A DNA stretch of 64,000 bases from Listeria farberi (GCF_014229245.1 NZ_JAARZJ010000001.1:297486-361485), one strand, 5' to 3'. Counted from the first letter of the stretch, positions 32,178 to 43,184 are shown. Program-made: numbers and translations. The notes: generated by a model not told the origin, from the letters alone.

Positions 32178-32747
32178 ATGAAAAAATATTCTAAGAAGGA
32201 TCGACAAATGAAACTTCAAGTTGCTATTGAAGAAAATCCTTTCATAACCGATGAGCAACTTGCTGAAAAATTTGGGGTTAGTGTTCAGACTATCCGTTTA
32301 GATAGGGTAGCCCTTTCTATCCCTGAACTCAGAGAGCGAATCAAACATGTAGCGAGTGTCAATTATGCCGACGCAGTAAAAAGCCTTCCCATTGATGAAG
32401 TGATTGGTGAAATTATTGATATCCAACTTAGTAAGAGTGCAATTTCCATCTTTGATGTGAGAAGCGAGCATGTTTTTAAAAGAAACAAAATCGCTCGTGG
32501 GCATCATTTATTTGCTCAAGCTAATTCTTTAGCAACCGCAGTCATCCCAAATGAACTAGCTTTAACCACACAAGCAACTGTTCGCTTTGTTCGTTCTGTA
32601 AACGAAGGAGAACGCATCATCGCAAAAGCAAAAGTACGTCCGGCAACAGACAACAGGGCTATCACAATCGTAGACGTGAAAAGCTATGTTGGAGATGAAA
32701 TTGTACTCAAAGGTAAGTTTGAAATGTATCACGCAACGCAAAAATGA
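32178..32747 (+). CDS. fapR: Fatty acid and phospholipid synthesis repressor
   Basis: 189 residues. The N-terminal HTH (about 1-60, [20 protein letters not shown]) is joined to a C-terminal hot-dog thioesterase-like domain that binds malonyl-CoA (about 85-185). It represses fatty acid and phospholipid genes when malonyl-CoA is low. It is the first gene of fapR-plsX-fabD-fabG, as in Bacillus, with its own box upstream. Confidence 0.95.
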   Translation: MKKYSKKDRQMKLQVAIEENPFITDEQLAEKFGVSVQTIRLDRVALSIPELRERIKHVASVNYADAVKSLPIDEVIGEIIDIQLSKSAISIFDVRSEHVFKRNKIARGHHLFAQANSLATAVIPNELALTTQATVRFVRSVNEGERIIAKAKVRPATDNRAITIVDVKSYVGDEIVLKGKFEMYHATQK

Positions 32748-32767
32748 AAATAAAGGACTGACGTATA

Positions 32768-33781
32768 ATGAAAATTGCTGTAGATGCGATGGGTGGAGAT
32801 CACGCACCAAAAGAAATTGTTTTAGGTGTGATGAAGGCTGTGGCCCAATATAAAGATATCGAAATTCTTCTTTTTGGAGATGAAACAAAAATTAATGAAT
32901 ATTTAACAGATAAAACCCGCGTGAAAATCATACATACCGATGAAAAAATTGAAAGTGATGATGAACCAGTTCGCGCTGTAAAACGGAAGAAAAAAGCTTC
33001 TATGGTACTTGCTGCCCAAGCGGTAAAAGACGGAGAAGCAGATGCATGTATTTCAGCTGGAAACACAGGGGCTTTAATGTCTACTGGACTCTTTGTCATT
33101 GGACGTATTAAAGGAATCGACCGCCCAGCACTTGCGCCAACACTACCAACAGTAACAGGGAAAGGTTTCGTTATGCTTGATTTAGGAGCAAATGCCGAAG
33201 CAAAACCGGAACATTTACTTCAATTTGGTTTAATGGGCTCGGTTTACGCAGAAAAAGTGCGTAAAATTGATCGCCCGCGTGTAGCACTTTTAAATATTGG
33301 AACAGAAGAAACAAAAGGAAATGATTTAACGAAAAAATCATTTGAACTCATGAAAAATCAAGATGCTTACGAATTTATTGGCAACATCGAAGCACGTGAT
33401 TTATTAATGGATGTAGCAGATGTAGTTGTTACTGATGGATTTACTGGTAATATGGTTCTTAAATCAATTGAAGGAACAGGAGCTGCTTTCCTAAGCATGT
33501 TAAAAATGAGTTTACTAAATGGCTTTAAAAATAAAGTCGCAGCAAGTTTCTTGAAAAAAGATTTGATGGCTTTAAAAGCAAAAATGGATTATAGCGAATA
33601 TGGCGGTGCTTGTTTGTTCGGCGTTCAAGCTCCAGTTGTAAAAGCTCACGGTTCATCCAATGCTAATGGTATTTTCACCACTATTCGTCAAGTGCGTGAA
33701 ATGGTTGAAAAACAAGTGGTTGAAACAATTAAGGCAGAAGTAGATAAAGTAAAAGTAGGAGGAACAGAATCTAATGACTAA
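32768..33781 (+). CDS. plsX: Phosphate acyltransferase
   Basis: Converts acyl-ACP to acyl-phosphate, the substrate of PlsY, at the membrane surface. It has 337 residues. [18 protein letters not shown] is the family N terminus, and [14 protein letters not shown] and [13 protein letters not shown] are conserved blocks. It overlaps fabD by 8 bases. FakA, encoded upstream, makes the same product from external fatty acids. Confidence 0.96.
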   Translation: MKIAVDAMGGDHAPKEIVLGVMKAVAQYKDIEILLFGDETKINEYLTDKTRVKIIHTDEKIESDDEPVRAVKRKKKASMVLAAQAVKDGEADACISAGNTGALMSTGLFVIGRIKGIDRPALAPTLPTVTGKGFVMLDLGANAEAKPEHLLQFGLMGSVYAEKVRKIDRPRVALLNIGTEETKGNDLTKKSFELMKNQDAYEFIGNIEARDLLMDVADVVVTDGFTGNMVLKSIEGTGAAFLSMLKMSLLNGFKNKVAASFLKKDLMALKAKMDYSEYGGACLFGVQAPVVKAHGSSNANGIFTTIRQVREMVEKQVVETIKAEVDKVKVGGTESND

Positions 33782-34715
33782 AATTGCATTCGTATTTCCC
33801 GGTCAAGGAGCACAAAAAATTGGCATGGGACAAGATGTAGCAGCAGAATATTCTGAAGCAAAAAAAATCTATGATGATGCTGACGAAAGATTAGGATTTT
33901 CCATCACAGATGTTATTACAGAAGGCCCAATCGAACGGTTAACTAAATCTGAAAATGCACAACCAGCCCTTGTTTCAACAAGTGTCGCTATTTTACGTGC
34001 ATTAGAAACATATGGAATTAAAGCTGATTACGTAGCAGGACATAGCCTTGGTGAATATAGCGCGCTTGTTGCTGGTGGATTTTTAGAAGCAAGTGATGCG
34101 ATTTACCTTGTACGTAAACGCGGTGAATTAATGGAAGCAGCTGTACCAAATGGAGCTGGTGCGATGGCTGCGGTTCTTGGCGTAGACCGAGAAACATTAA
34201 AAAAAGTAACAGAAGAAGTAACATCAAAAGGGGATGCAGTTCAATTAGCAAATCTGAACTGTCCAGGTCAAATCGTTATCTCTGGAACAACTGCTGGCGT
34301 TGAAAAAGCCGGAGAAAAAGCAAAAGAAAATGGTGCAAAACGCGTATTACCACTTGCTGTGAGCGGTCCTTTCCACTCAAGTTTAATGGAACCAGCAGCA
34401 CTTGCTTTCCGTGATATTTTAGCAGAAGTAGAAATTTCAGACGGCAACATTCCAGTTATAAACAACGTGGATGCGAAACAAACTACTGACAAAGCAGAAA
34501 TTAGTGATAAACTAATCAAACAAATTTATTCCCCAGTACTATGGGAAGACATCGTCGAAGAACTAATCAAAAACGGCGTAGATACATTTGTCGAAATTGG
34601 TGCCGGAAAAGTGTTAGCTGGCTTAATTAAAAAAATCAATCGTGATGTAACTGTACTGACAGCAGGTGACGCTGAATCAGTGAAAAGCGTTGCAGCGACA
34701 TTGAAAGGAGAATAA
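33774..34715 (+). CDS. fabD: Malonyl-CoA:ACP transacylase
   Basis: Loads malonyl groups onto ACP for fatty acid elongation. It has 313 residues. [12 protein letters not shown] at the N terminus and GHSLGEYSA with nucleophile Ser91 are diagnostic; GPFHSSLM carries the catalytic His. It is coupled to plsX by overlap and 3 bases from fabG. Confidence 0.97.
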   Translation: MTKIAFVFPGQGAQKIGMGQDVAAEYSEAKKIYDDADERLGFSITDVITEGPIERLTKSENAQPALVSTSVAILRALETYGIKADYVAGHSLGEYSALVAGGFLEASDAIYLVRKRGELMEAAVPNGAGAMAAVLGVDRETLKKVTEEVTSKGDAVQLANLNCPGQIVISGTTAGVEKAGEKAKENGAKRVLPLAVSGPFHSSLMEPAALAFRDILAEVEISDGNIPVINNVDAKQTTDKAEISDKLIKQIYSPVLWEDIVEELIKNGVDTFVEIGAGKVLAGLIKKINRDVTVLTAGDAESVKSVAATLKGE

Positions 34716-34718
34716 TAA

Positions 34719-35462
34719 ATGACTTTACAAGGCAAAGTAGCAGTAGTAACAGGTGGATCACGTGGAATTGGTCGTGATATTGCCATCAAACTAGCTAAAG
34801 AAGGCGCGAATATCTTCTTCAATTATAATGGTAGCCCAGAAGCTGCGGAAGAAACAGCAAAACTCGTTGCCGAACATGGCGTTGAAGTAGAAGCAATGAA
34901 AGCAAATGTTGCAATTGCCGAAGATGTGGATGCATTTTTCAAACAAGCAATTGAACGCTTTGGTCGTGTTGATATTCTCGTGAATAACGCTGGAATTACG
35001 CGTGATAATTTATTAATGCGTATGAAAGAAGACGAATGGGATGACGTTATTAACATCAACCTAAAAGGAACATTTCTTTGTACAAAAGCAGTAAGTCGTA
35101 CAATGATGAAACAACGCGCTGGTAAAATTATCAACATGGCGTCTGTTGTTGGCTTAATTGGTAATGCAGGTCAAGCAAACTATGTTGCAAGTAAAGCAGG
35201 CGTCATTGGTTTAACGAAAACAACTGCTCGTGAACTTGCTCCGCGTGGTATTAACGTCAATGCTGTTGCTCCTGGATTCATTACAACAGAAATGACAGAC
35301 AAATTAGATGATAAAACAAAAGAAGCAATGTTAGCACAAATTCCGCTCGGTGCATACGGAACAACTGAAGATATTGCGAATGCAGTTCTTTTTCTAGCAA
35401 GTGATGCATCAAAGTATATTACGGGTCAAACACTATCTGTTGATGGCGGAATGGTGATGTAA
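34719..35462 (+). CDS. fabG: 3-oxoacyl-ACP reductase
   Basis: NADPH-dependent reduction of beta-ketoacyl-ACP in the elongation cycle. It has 247 residues, a classical [11 protein letters not shown] cofactor loop (about 12-19), NNAG, and Tyr155/Lys159 in YVASK. AAAGGAG precedes the ATG. A weak 7-bp hairpin (35475-35499) lies between it and acpP. Confidence 0.97.
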   Translation: MTLQGKVAVVTGGSRGIGRDIAIKLAKEGANIFFNYNGSPEAAEETAKLVAEHGVEVEAMKANVAIAEDVDAFFKQAIERFGRVDILVNNAGITRDNLLMRMKEDEWDDVININLKGTFLCTKAVSRTMMKQRAGKIINMASVVGLIGNAGQANYVASKAGVIGLTKTTARELAPRGINVNAVAPGFITTEMTDKLDDKTKEAMLAQIPLGAYGTTEDIANAVLFLASDASKYITGQTLSVDGGMVM

Positions 35463-35515
35463 AATTGGTGAATGAATGCGAATTTACTTGGCTCGCATTA
35501 CTTTAAATATTTTTG

Positions 35516-35544
35516 TTTACGTAGGAGAAATAATCCTATATAAT
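35516..35544 (+). promoter_or_regulatory. Promoter of acpP
   Basis: TTTACG, 17 bases, TATAAT. The spacer is almost filled by the inverted repeat TAGGA-N7-TCCTA (35522-35538). A separate acpP promoter would allow high ACP levels independent of fapR. Confidence 0.65.
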
Positions 35545-35565
35545 ACTTGGAGGGAGGTGAAGTGA

Positions 35566-35802
<237 letters not shown>

Positions 35803-35824
35803 AACTTTATGTGACCGGATAAAT

Positions 35825-35899
35825 GAGGGTGCCCGTGTTACTTATCTTTGCTGTGGTAACTTCCGCACATGAGATAAGTAATACTGGTAGCCTCTTTTT
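35825..35899 (+). terminator. Long terminator after acpP
   Basis: A stem of 23 positions (35825-35847 with 35872-35894) with two mismatches, whose loop can form a small inner TGTG/CACA pair, followed by TTTTTC. Confidence 0.85.
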
Positions 35900-35920
35900 C
35901 AAGCTTAAGAAGATTGGTTG

Positions 35921-35968
35921 GTTCATTTTCTAAGCAGCTTGTTGCAAGTGGCTGTTTAGAAAATGAAC
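35921..35968 (+). promoter_or_regulatory. 18-bp hairpin in the rnc leader
   Basis: Arms 35921-35938 and 35951-35968 pair along all 18 positions (one G-U) with a 12-base loop, 31 bases before rnc. There is no T-run, so it is not a normal terminator. It may be an RNase III cleavage site for autocontrol. Confidence 0.6.
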
Positions 35969-35999
35969 TTGCTTACTAGTAAAGAGAGGGGCAAGTGAA

Positions 36000-36689
36000 A
36001 TGAATCAATGGGAAGAATTACAAGAAAGTGTCGGTTTTGATTTTCAAAATGTAGAAATATTAAAACAAGCATTTACACATTCCTCGTATGTCAACGAACA
36101 CCGCCGGGAAAATGTGAAAGATAATGAACGCTTAGAATTTCTTGGTGATGCAGTACTTGAACTCACAGTATCAAACTATCTATTTAATAAATACCCAGAT
36201 ATGGCAGAAGGACACATGACAAAAATGCGCGCAGCAATTGTTTGTGAGCCTTCATTAGTAGAATTTGCAGAAGCAGTACATTTTTCCAAATATGTACGTC
36301 TTGGTAAAGGGGAAGAAAAAGCTGGCGGAAGAACTCGTCCAGCGCTTCTTGCTGATGTATTCGAATCTTTTATCGGCGCGCTTTATTTAGATAATGGTAT
36401 CGATAAAGTCGTTACATTTTTAGAACGTGTTATTTTTCCAAAAATTGACGCAGGAGCATATTTGCAAACAGTTGATTATAAAACACAACTACAAGAAATT
36501 GTTCAAAGGGACCGTGATGTCTTGATTGAATACGATATCCTAGGCGAAACTGGACCAGCGCATAATAAAGCGTTCGATGCCCAAGTTATTGTTAACGGAC
36601 AAGTACTTGGAAAAGGCAGCGGCAGAACAAAAAAACAAGCAGAACAAAGTGCGGCACAATTTGCTATAAACCAACTAACACACAGATAA
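36000..36689 (+). CDS. rnc: Ribonuclease III
   Basis: Cuts double-stranded RNA in rRNA processing and mRNA turnover. It has 229 residues. The catalytic signature [17 protein letters not shown] lies near residues 41-57 with a second acidic set at [13 protein letters not shown], and a C-terminal dsRNA-binding domain (about 157-227) ends in [24 protein letters not shown] precedes the ATG. It heads rnc-smc-ftsY. Confidence 0.97.
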   Translation: MNQWEELQESVGFDFQNVEILKQAFTHSSYVNEHRRENVKDNERLEFLGDAVLELTVSNYLFNKYPDMAEGHMTKMRAAIVCEPSLVEFAEAVHFSKYVRLGKGEEKAGGRTRPALLADVFESFIGALYLDNGIDKVVTFLERVIFPKIDAGAYLQTVDYKTQLQEIVQRDRDVLIEYDILGETGPAHNKAFDAQVIVNGQVLGKGSGRTKKQAEQSAAQFAINQLTHR

Positions 36690-36711
36690 ACAAAAATGGA
36701 GGTGTCCGGAC

Positions 36712-39700
36712 ATGTTATTAAAACGATTAGAAATGAATGGCTTTAAATCCTTTGCTGACAAAGTTGCGATAGATTTCGTGCCCGGCATGACTGCAGTTGT
36801 AGGACCAAATGGCAGTGGAAAAAGTAACATTACAGAAGCAATTCGCTGGGTTCTTGGTGAGCAGTCCGCTAAATCGCTCCGTGGTGGCCGAATGGGCGAT
36901 GTTATTTTTGCTGGAAGTGATACACGTAAACCAATTAATTTTGCGGAAGTATCGCTTATTCTCGAAAATGAAGACCATTTTTTACCACTTGATTATAGCG
37001 AAGTAGCTGTTACTAGGCGTATTTACCGTAATGGTGATAGCGAATTTTTAATTAATAAAGAAAATTGTCGACTGAAAGATATTGTCGATTTATTTATGGA
37101 TTCTGGACTTGGAAGAGAGTCTTTTTCGATTATTTCGCAAGGGAAAATTGATGAAATTCTAAACAGTAAACCAGAAGAACGTCGCTCGATTTTTGAAGAA
37201 GCAGCTGGCGTACTTAAATATAAACACCGCAAAAAACAAGCAGAAAATAAATTATTTGAAACCGAAGAAAATTTAAACCGCGTACAAGATATTTTGTATG
37301 AATTAGAAGGGCAGTTAGAACCGCTTGAAATGCAAGCTTCAATTGCCAAAGATTACTTATTCCAACAAGAAGAATTAGAAAAATATGAAGTGACTTTGCT
37401 CTCGAGTGAAATTAGTTCCTTAACAGAAAAACTAGCCGAAGTACGTAAAGAATTTGGCGAAAATCAAACTGTTTTAATCAAATTGCGCGAAGAATTACAC
37501 ACCGAAGAAGCAGTTATTTCACGTGAAAAACAAGCACTGAATGAAACTGATATTGCGCTAGATAAGTTACAAGAACGCCTTTTAGTTGAAACGGAAAAAC
37601 TCGAACAATTAGAAGGGGAACGAAATCTTCAATTAGAACGTAAAAAACACAGTAGCGAAAATGAACAAGTTTATGCAGAAACACTGGCGGCAATTACGGA
37701 AAAAATTACAGCCTTAGAAGAGCAAAAAGAAGTTCTAAGTAGCTCAAAACTCGAAAAAGAAACAGCACTTGAAATTGCTGTAAAGGCAAAAAAAGAGCTA
37801 GAAGCGACACTTGCCAAATATAATGATTTATCCGAAGAAGCAATTGAAAACCGTAAAAGTGATTATATTGATTTGCGTCATACACAGACAACAATCCATA
37901 ATGATTTAGGTTATATTGAACGTCAAATTGGTCAGATCACTAATCGGATTGATAAATTAGACTTAGAAAATAGTCATCATGTTGATGATAGAAAAGATAT
38001 GTTGTCACAAATCGAAACAACCAAGTCTCATTTAACAAAAATCCAAAATGAGCTCACAGAACAAATGGAAATTTATCGTGAAGTACAGCAAACTTTAGCA
38101 AAACAAGAAGGCGTTTTCGGAACACAAGAGCGCGCGCTATATAAACATTATGAAACAGTGCAACAAATGAAGTCGCGGAAGGAAACGTTAGAAGAGTTAG
38201 CAGATGATTATGCTGGCTTTTTCCAAGGTGTTCGGGAAGTATTAAAAGCTAAAAAAGAAATTCCAGGGATTTTAGGTGCGTTAGTTGAACTCATTGAAAT
38301 TCCTGAGAAATACCAACAAGCCATGGAAACTGCGCTTGGAGCAAGTGCGCAAAATGTGGTGGTAGAAGATGATCGTGTAGCTCGTGAAGCCATTAGTTTC
38401 TTGAAGAAAACGAAAAGCGGACGTGCAACCTTCTTACCACTTTCGACTATTCAACCACGCGAACTGCCAGCAGCAACGAAAAACGCTTTAAGTAATCAAC
38501 CTGCTTTTATCGCGCTTGCTAGTGAGGTCATTTCTTTTGATGAAAAAGTTTCTCCAGTGATTTTAAATGCACTAGGTACAACGATTTTAGCGAAAGACTT
38601 AAAAGGCGCGAATACGCTAGCTCGTCTAGTCAACTTTAGGTATCGTATTGTGACACTGGAAGGAGACGTAGTGAATGCGGGTGGTTCGATGACCGGTGGA
38701 GCAACCAAAGGCGGAAAATCATCTATATTAACGAGAAAACATGAACTAGGTCAATTAGCCGAGAAAATTACTGAACTAAATGCATCTACTCGTGAAATGG
38801 AATCTGCGGTTCAATTAGCGAAAGATAGCATGGCGAAAAAACGTGAAGAACTCGAAGAAACACGAGTTATTGGTGAAAATTTACGTTTGCAAGAAAAAGA
38901 ATTACTTGGTAAATTAGACCGAGAAAACGAGAACTTAGAACGTTTTAATAAACAATTACAACTATATGATATTGAAAAAGCAGACGGTAGTGAAGAATTA
39001 AACAAACTACTAGAACGAAAAGAAACTTTACTGCAAGAGCAAATGGAAATCGCCAAACAAATCGAAACAACAGATGAAGAAATCAAAGCGATGACAAGTT
39101 CAAGTAAAGCACTAGAAAGCAAACGTACCGCAGATTTAGAAAGCTTGTCATCCTTAAAAGCGCAAATCGCCGCTAAACGAGAGCAACTTCAATCTGCTAC
39201 AGAAGCAGTCGAACGAGTAACCACAACCCTACATGAAAATTACGAACAAAAAGAAGCTGCCGAACAAAAACTAGCATCCTTAAAAACAAATCTTTCAAGT
39301 GTTCATACAAGTGAAGAAACAGCCAGACAATCTATCGAAGAACTGCGCAAAGATAAGGCTGAAACAAGCGAGAAACTAACGCAAACAAGACAAACTCGTG
39401 CCGAACTACAAGAAAAACTGGAACTATTAGAAGCTGAGTTAACGCAAAAAAATAATCAAATCAGTTTTTATGTGGAGCAAAAAAATAATGCAGAAATCGG
39501 TATCGGTCGTTTAGAAGTAGATATCGCAAACCGAATCGATCGCTTGCAAGAAGCCTATTTACTAACGCCTGAGCAAGCAGAAGAAAAAATCTTGCCAGAA
39601 ATTGATACCGAGCAAGCGCGCTCGAAAGTTCGATTATTAAAACGTTCTATTGATGAACTAGGTATCGTCAACATTGGGGCTATCGAAGAATTCGAGCGTA

Positions 39701-40272
39701 TCCAAGAACGTTTTGACTTCTTAACCGGGCAACAAGCGGATTTACTTGCAGCAAAAGAAACTCTCTTTAAAGTCATGGACGAAATGGACGAAGAAATGAA
39801 AATTCGTTTTAGTGAAAGTTTTGAAGCAATTAAAACGGAATTCGCGGTTGTTTTCCCAGAATTATTTGGTGGTGGAAGTGCAGAACTTGTTCTACTCGAT
39901 CCAGAAAATCTCTTAACAACCGGGATTGATATCGTCGTTCAACCTCCAGGCAAAAAACTGCAAAACTTATCGCTTCGTTCCGGCGGAGAACGGGCCTTAA
40001 CCGCGATTGCTTTACTATTTGCTATTATCCGTGTTCGTCCAGTACCATTTTGTATTTTGGATGAAGTAGAAGCAGCTCTAGATGAAGCGAATGTCACGCG
40101 CTTTAGCCGTTACTTGAAACAATTCGAGTCCGGCACCCAGTTTATTGTTATCACCCACCGTAAAGGAACAATGGAAGAAGCCGATGTATTATATGGCGTT
40201 ACCATGCAAGAGTCCGGCGTCTCCAAATTAGTATCGGTTCGTTTAGAAGAAACCGCTGAACTCATTAAATAA
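36712..40272 (+). CDS. smc: Chromosome segregation ATPase SMC
   Basis: Condensin core subunit of 1186 residues. Walker A VGPNGSGKSNITEAIRWVLG is near the N terminus (about 31-50). Two long coiled coils flank a hinge (about 500-680, with NAGGSMTGG). The C-terminal head holds the ABC signature LSLRSGGERALTAIA and Walker B CILDEVEAALDEAN. It acts with ScpA/ScpB on the chromosome. GGAGGTG lies before the ATG. Confidence 0.97.
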   Translation: MLLKRLEMNGFKSFADKVAIDFVPGMTAVVGPNGSGKSNITEAIRWVLGEQSAKSLRGGRMGDVIFAGSDTRKPINFAEVSLILENEDHFLPLDYSEVAVTRRIYRNGDSEFLINKENCRLKDIVDLFMDSGLGRESFSIISQGKIDEILNSKPEERRSIFEEAAGVLKYKHRKKQAENKLFETEENLNRVQDILYELEGQLEPLEMQASIAKDYLFQQEELEKYEVTLLSSEISSLTEKLAEVRKEFGENQTVLIKLREELHTEEAVISREKQALNETDIALDKLQERLLVETEKLEQLEGERNLQLERKKHSSENEQVYAETLAAITEKITALEEQKEVLSSSKLEKETALEIAVKAKKELEATLAKYNDLSEEAIENRKSDYIDLRHTQTTIHNDLGYIERQIGQITNRIDKLDLENSHHVDDRKDMLSQIETTKSHLTKIQNELTEQMEIYREVQQTLAKQEGVFGTQERALYKHYETVQQMKSRKETLEELADDYAGFFQGVREVLKAKKEIPGILGALVELIEIPEKYQQAMETALGASAQNVVVEDDRVAREAISFLKKTKSGRATFLPLSTIQPRELPAATKNALSNQPAFIALASEVISFDEKVSPVILNALGTTILAKDLKGANTLARLVNFRYRIVTLEGDVVNAGGSMTGGATKGGKSSILTRKHELGQLAEKITELNASTREMESAVQLAKDSMAKKREELEETRVIGENLRLQEKELLGKLDRENENLERFNKQLQLYDIEKADGSEELNKLLERKETLLQEQMEIAKQIETTDEEIKAMTSSSKALESKRTADLESLSSLKAQIAAKREQLQSATEAVERVTTTLHENYEQKEAAEQKLASLKTNLSSVHTSEETARQSIEELRKDKAETSEKLTQTRQTRAELQEKLELLEAELTQKNNQISFYVEQKNNAEIGIGRLEVDIANRIDRLQEAYLLTPEQAEEKILPEIDTEQARSKVRLLKRSIDELGIVNIGAIEEFERIQERFDFLTGQQADLLAAKETLFKVMDEMDEEMKIRFSESFEAIKTEFAVVFPELFGGGSAELVLLDPENLLTTGIDIVVQPPGKKLQNLSLRSGGERALTAIALLFAIIRVRPVPFCILDEVEAALDEANVTRFSRYLKQFESGTQFIVITHRKGTMEEADVLYGVTMQESGVSKLVSVRLEETAELIK

Positions 40273-40286
40273 AAGGAGTAGACAAA

Positions 40287-41273
40287 ATGACCTTTTTTAA
40301 AAAATTAAAAGATAAAATAACCCAGCAAACTGATTCTGTTTCTGGAAAATTTAAAGACGGCTTATCGAAAACACGCGGTAATTTTTCTGGAAAAATCAAT
40401 GAAATGGTCGCTCGTTATCGTAAAGTCGATGAGGATTTCTTTGAAGAACTAGAAGAAATTCTTATCGGAGCAGATGTTGGTTTTGAAACGGTAATGGAAC
40501 TAGTGGATACACTTCGCCGTGAAGTACAACTTAGAAATATTAGCGATCCAAAAGACGTTCAAGAAGTGATTGTTGAAAAATTAGTTGAGATTTATCAAGG
40601 CGATGAAAAAGAAGATGAAACCCTTCATATGGCTGAAGATGGTTTAACAGTTATCTTATTTGTTGGTGTGAATGGGGTTGGTAAAACAACCTCTATTGGA
40701 AAAATGGCTCATCGCTTTAAACAAGAAGGTAAAAAAGTGATGCTGGCAGCCGGAGATACATTCCGCGCTGGTGCAATTGATCAACTAGAAGTATGGGGCG
40801 AGAGAACGGGTGTTGATGTCATTAAACAAGCTGAAGGAAGTGATCCTGCTGCTGTCATGTTTGATGCCGTTCAAGCCGCTAAAGCACGCAAAGCCGATGT
40901 GCTACTCTGCGATACAGCCGGTCGCTTACAAAACAAGGTTAATCTAATGAACGAACTGGAGAAAGTAAAGCGTGTTATTACCCGAGAAATTCCAAACGCA
41001 CCACATGAAGTTTTATTAGTACTTGATGCAACAACTGGTCAAAATGCCTTCGTTCAAGCAAAGCAATTTAAAGAAACAACCGACGTAACAGGGATTATCT
41101 TAACAAAACTGGATGGGACTGCAAAAGGCGGTATCGTCATTGCCATCCGTAACGAACTCGATATTCCGGTAAAATTTGTCGGACTCGGAGAACAAATGGA
41201 CGATCTGCAAGCCTTTGATGCAAATGAATATGTGTATGGCTTATTTGCTGATATGGTTGATAACGAAAAATAA
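40287..41273 (+). CDS. ftsY: Signal recognition particle receptor FtsY
   Basis: Membrane-associated SRP receptor GTPase, 328 residues, with a short N-terminal region rather than the long acidic A domain of E. coli. The NG domain has GVNGVGKTTSIGKMAHRF (about 128-145), DTFRAGA, DTAGRLQNK and TKLDGTAKGG. It works with Ffh, encoded 450 bases downstream. A terminator follows, so ftsY and ylxM-ffh are separate units. Confidence 0.97.
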   Translation: MTFFKKLKDKITQQTDSVSGKFKDGLSKTRGNFSGKINEMVARYRKVDEDFFEELEEILIGADVGFETVMELVDTLRREVQLRNISDPKDVQEVIVEKLVEIYQGDEKEDETLHMAEDGLTVILFVGVNGVGKTTSIGKMAHRFKQEGKKVMLAAGDTFRAGAIDQLEVWGERTGVDVIKQAEGSDPAAVMFDAVQAAKARKADVLLCDTAGRLQNKVNLMNELEKVKRVITREIPNAPHEVLLVLDATTGQNAFVQAKQFKETTDVTGIILTKLDGTAKGGIVIAIRNELDIPVKFVGLGEQMDDLQAFDANEYVYGLFADMVDNEK

Positions 41274-41279
41274 TCAGAG

Positions 41280-41313
41280 AAAGCCGAATGATACCCGTCA
41301 TTCCGGCTTTTTT
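41280..41313 (+). terminator. Terminator of rnc-smc-ftsY
   Basis: A 12-bp stem with one bulged C (41280-41291 with 41298-41310), 6-base loop, T-run. Confidence 0.85.
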
Positions 41314-41332
41314 CTCTTTTATTTAACCTTCC

Positions 41333-41361
41333 TTGACATTCCCGCGATTTCCCCGTATCCT
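41333..41361 (+). promoter_or_regulatory. Promoter of ylxM-ffh
   Basis: A perfect TTGACA, 17 bases, TATCCT, directly after the ftsY terminator. Confidence 0.75.
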
Positions 41362-41385
41362 TTAAAAGGAGAGAGGTGAAATGCC

Positions 41386-41718
41386 TTGTTTGAGAAGACA
41401 AACCGTATGAATTTATTATTTGATTTTTACCAAGAATTACTAACAACAAAACAGAAATCGTATGTTTCTTTTTATTACTTGGATGATTACTCCCTAGGTG
41501 AAATTGCCGAAGAATTTGAAGTGAGTAGACAAGCTATTTATGATAATATTAAAAGAACAGAAGAAAGCCTAGAAAAATACGAAGAAAAACTAGGGATGTT
41601 AAGAAAATATCAACAACGAGAAAAACTCTTTAACCAATTAGAAGCACAATTAACCAAGAAGAATTTTCTGGACGAGCAAGTGAAAGATACGCTCGAACAG
41701 CTTAAAAATATCGATTAG
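41386..41718 (+). CDS. ylxM: YlxM/p13-type DNA-binding protein, SRP-associated
   Basis: 110 residues with a sigma-factor-like HTH ([20 protein letters not shown], about 28-47) and a coiled-coil tail. The family occurs next to ffh in many Firmicutes, and the streptococcal member modulates SRP GTPase activity. The start is TTG 41386 with GAGAGGTG upstream; an ATG 5 bases earlier is in another frame and gives only nine codons. Confidence 0.9.
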   Translation: MFEKTNRMNLLFDFYQELLTTKQKSYVSFYYLDDYSLGEIAEEFEVSRQAIYDNIKRTEESLEKYEEKLGMLRKYQQREKLFNQLEAQLTKKNFLDEQVKDTLEQLKNID

Positions 41719-41730
41719 GAGGCCAGAATC

Positions 41731-43083
41731 ATGGCATTTGAAGGACTAGCTGGAAGACTCCAAGAAACAATGAACAAAATTCGCGGCAAAGGGAAAGTAA
41801 ACGAAGCTGACGTAAAAGAAATGATGCGTGAAGTTCGTCTTGCTTTACTAGAAGCCGATGTTAACTTTAAGGTTGTTAAACAATTTATTAAAGCTGTAAG
41901 CGAACGTGCAGTTGGCGCGGACGTAATGAAAAGCCTAACACCCGGTCAACAAGTAATTAAAATCGTTCAAGAAGAATTAACAAGTCTTATGGGCGGCGAA
42001 GAAAGTAAAATTGGAACAGCTGATCGCCCACCAACCGTTATTATGATGGTAGGTTTACAAGGAGCTGGTAAAACAACCACTTCGGGAAAATTAGCTAATT
42101 TATTACGCAAAAAATATAACCGCAAACCATTACTTGTCGCAGCAGATATTTATCGACCTGCCGCAATCAAACAATTAGAAACGCTTGGTAAACAATTAGA
42201 TATGCCAGTATTTTCTCTAGGTGATCAAGTAAGCCCAGTAGAAATCGCCAAACAAGCTATCGCTAAAGCAAAAGAAGAACATTTAGATTATGTCATTATC
42301 GATACAGCTGGTCGGCTTCATATCGACGAAACACTGATGGACGAATTAAAACAAGTGAAAGAAATCGCCACGCCAACGGAAATTTTACTTGTAGTTGACT
42401 CCATGACTGGGCAAGACGCAGTCAACGTGGCCCAAAGTTTTAACGAACAATTAGAAATTACTGGCGTTGTATTAACAAAATTAGACGGTGATACACGTGG
42501 TGGGGCAGCACTTTCCATCCGTTCAGTCACAGGAAAACCAATTAAATTTGTTGCTACTGGGGAAAAAATGGAAGCAATCGAAACGTTCCATCCAGATCGT
42601 ATGGCTTCAAGAATTCTAGGCATGGGTGATGTACTTTCTCTTATTGAAAAAGCACAAACGGATGTAGACGCAGAGAAAATGAAAGCCATGGAACAAAAAA
42701 TGAAAGACAACAGCATGACCTTAGATGACTTCTTGGACCAATTGCAACAAGTAAAACAAATGGGACCACTAGATGAACTACTAAAAATGATGCCAGGGGC
42801 AAACAAAATGAAAGGCCTCGACAACATGCAAGTAGATGATAAACAACTTGGTCACATCGAAGCAATAATTAAATCCATGACCAAAAATGAAAAAGACAAT
42901 CCGGACATTATCAATGCGAGCAGAAGAAAGCGAATTGCTCGCGGTAGCGGACGTCCAATTCAAGAAATCAATCGCCTCCTAAAACAATTTGCTGAAATGA
43001 AAAAAATGATGAAACAAATGACTGGTGGAGGAAAAGGTAAAAAAGGTAAAAATCCATTCGGCAATTTCAAAATGCCATTTTAA
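41731..43083 (+). CDS. ffh: Signal recognition particle protein Ffh
   Basis: GTPase that binds 4.5S/6S-like scRNA and signal peptides. It has 450 residues: N domain, G domain with GLQGAGKTTTSGKLA (about 106-120), DTAGRLHID and TKLDGDTRGG, then a Met-rich M domain (about 300-450) ending MKKMMKQMTGG. It is cotranscribed with ylxM and followed by a strong terminator. Confidence 0.97.
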   Translation: MAFEGLAGRLQETMNKIRGKGKVNEADVKEMMREVRLALLEADVNFKVVKQFIKAVSERAVGADVMKSLTPGQQVIKIVQEELTSLMGGEESKIGTADRPPTVIMMVGLQGAGKTTTSGKLANLLRKKYNRKPLLVAADIYRPAAIKQLETLGKQLDMPVFSLGDQVSPVEIAKQAIAKAKEEHLDYVIIDTAGRLHIDETLMDELKQVKEIATPTEILLVVDSMTGQDAVNVAQSFNEQLEITGVVLTKLDGDTRGGAALSIRSVTGKPIKFVATGEKMEAIETFHPDRMASRILGMGDVLSLIEKAQTDVDAEKMKAMEQKMKDNSMTLDDFLDQLQQVKQMGPLDELLKMMPGANKMKGLDNMQVDDKQLGHIEAIIKSMTKNEKDNPDIINASRRKRIARGSGRPIQEINRLLKQFAEMKKMMKQMTGGGKGKKGKNPFGNFKMPF

Positions 43084-43086
43084 TTC

Positions 43087-43122
43087 AAAAAGCCAAAACC
43101 CTAACGCGGTTTTGGCTTTTTT
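43087..43122 (+). terminator. Terminator of ylxM-ffh
   Basis: A 14-bp perfect stem (43087-43100 with 43108-43121), 7-base loop, six T. Confidence 0.9.
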
Positions 43123-43184
43123 CATACCTTAACACCCTGCAAATCATTTCTTTACAAACCCTTTATTCAATCCATAAATTCCAT

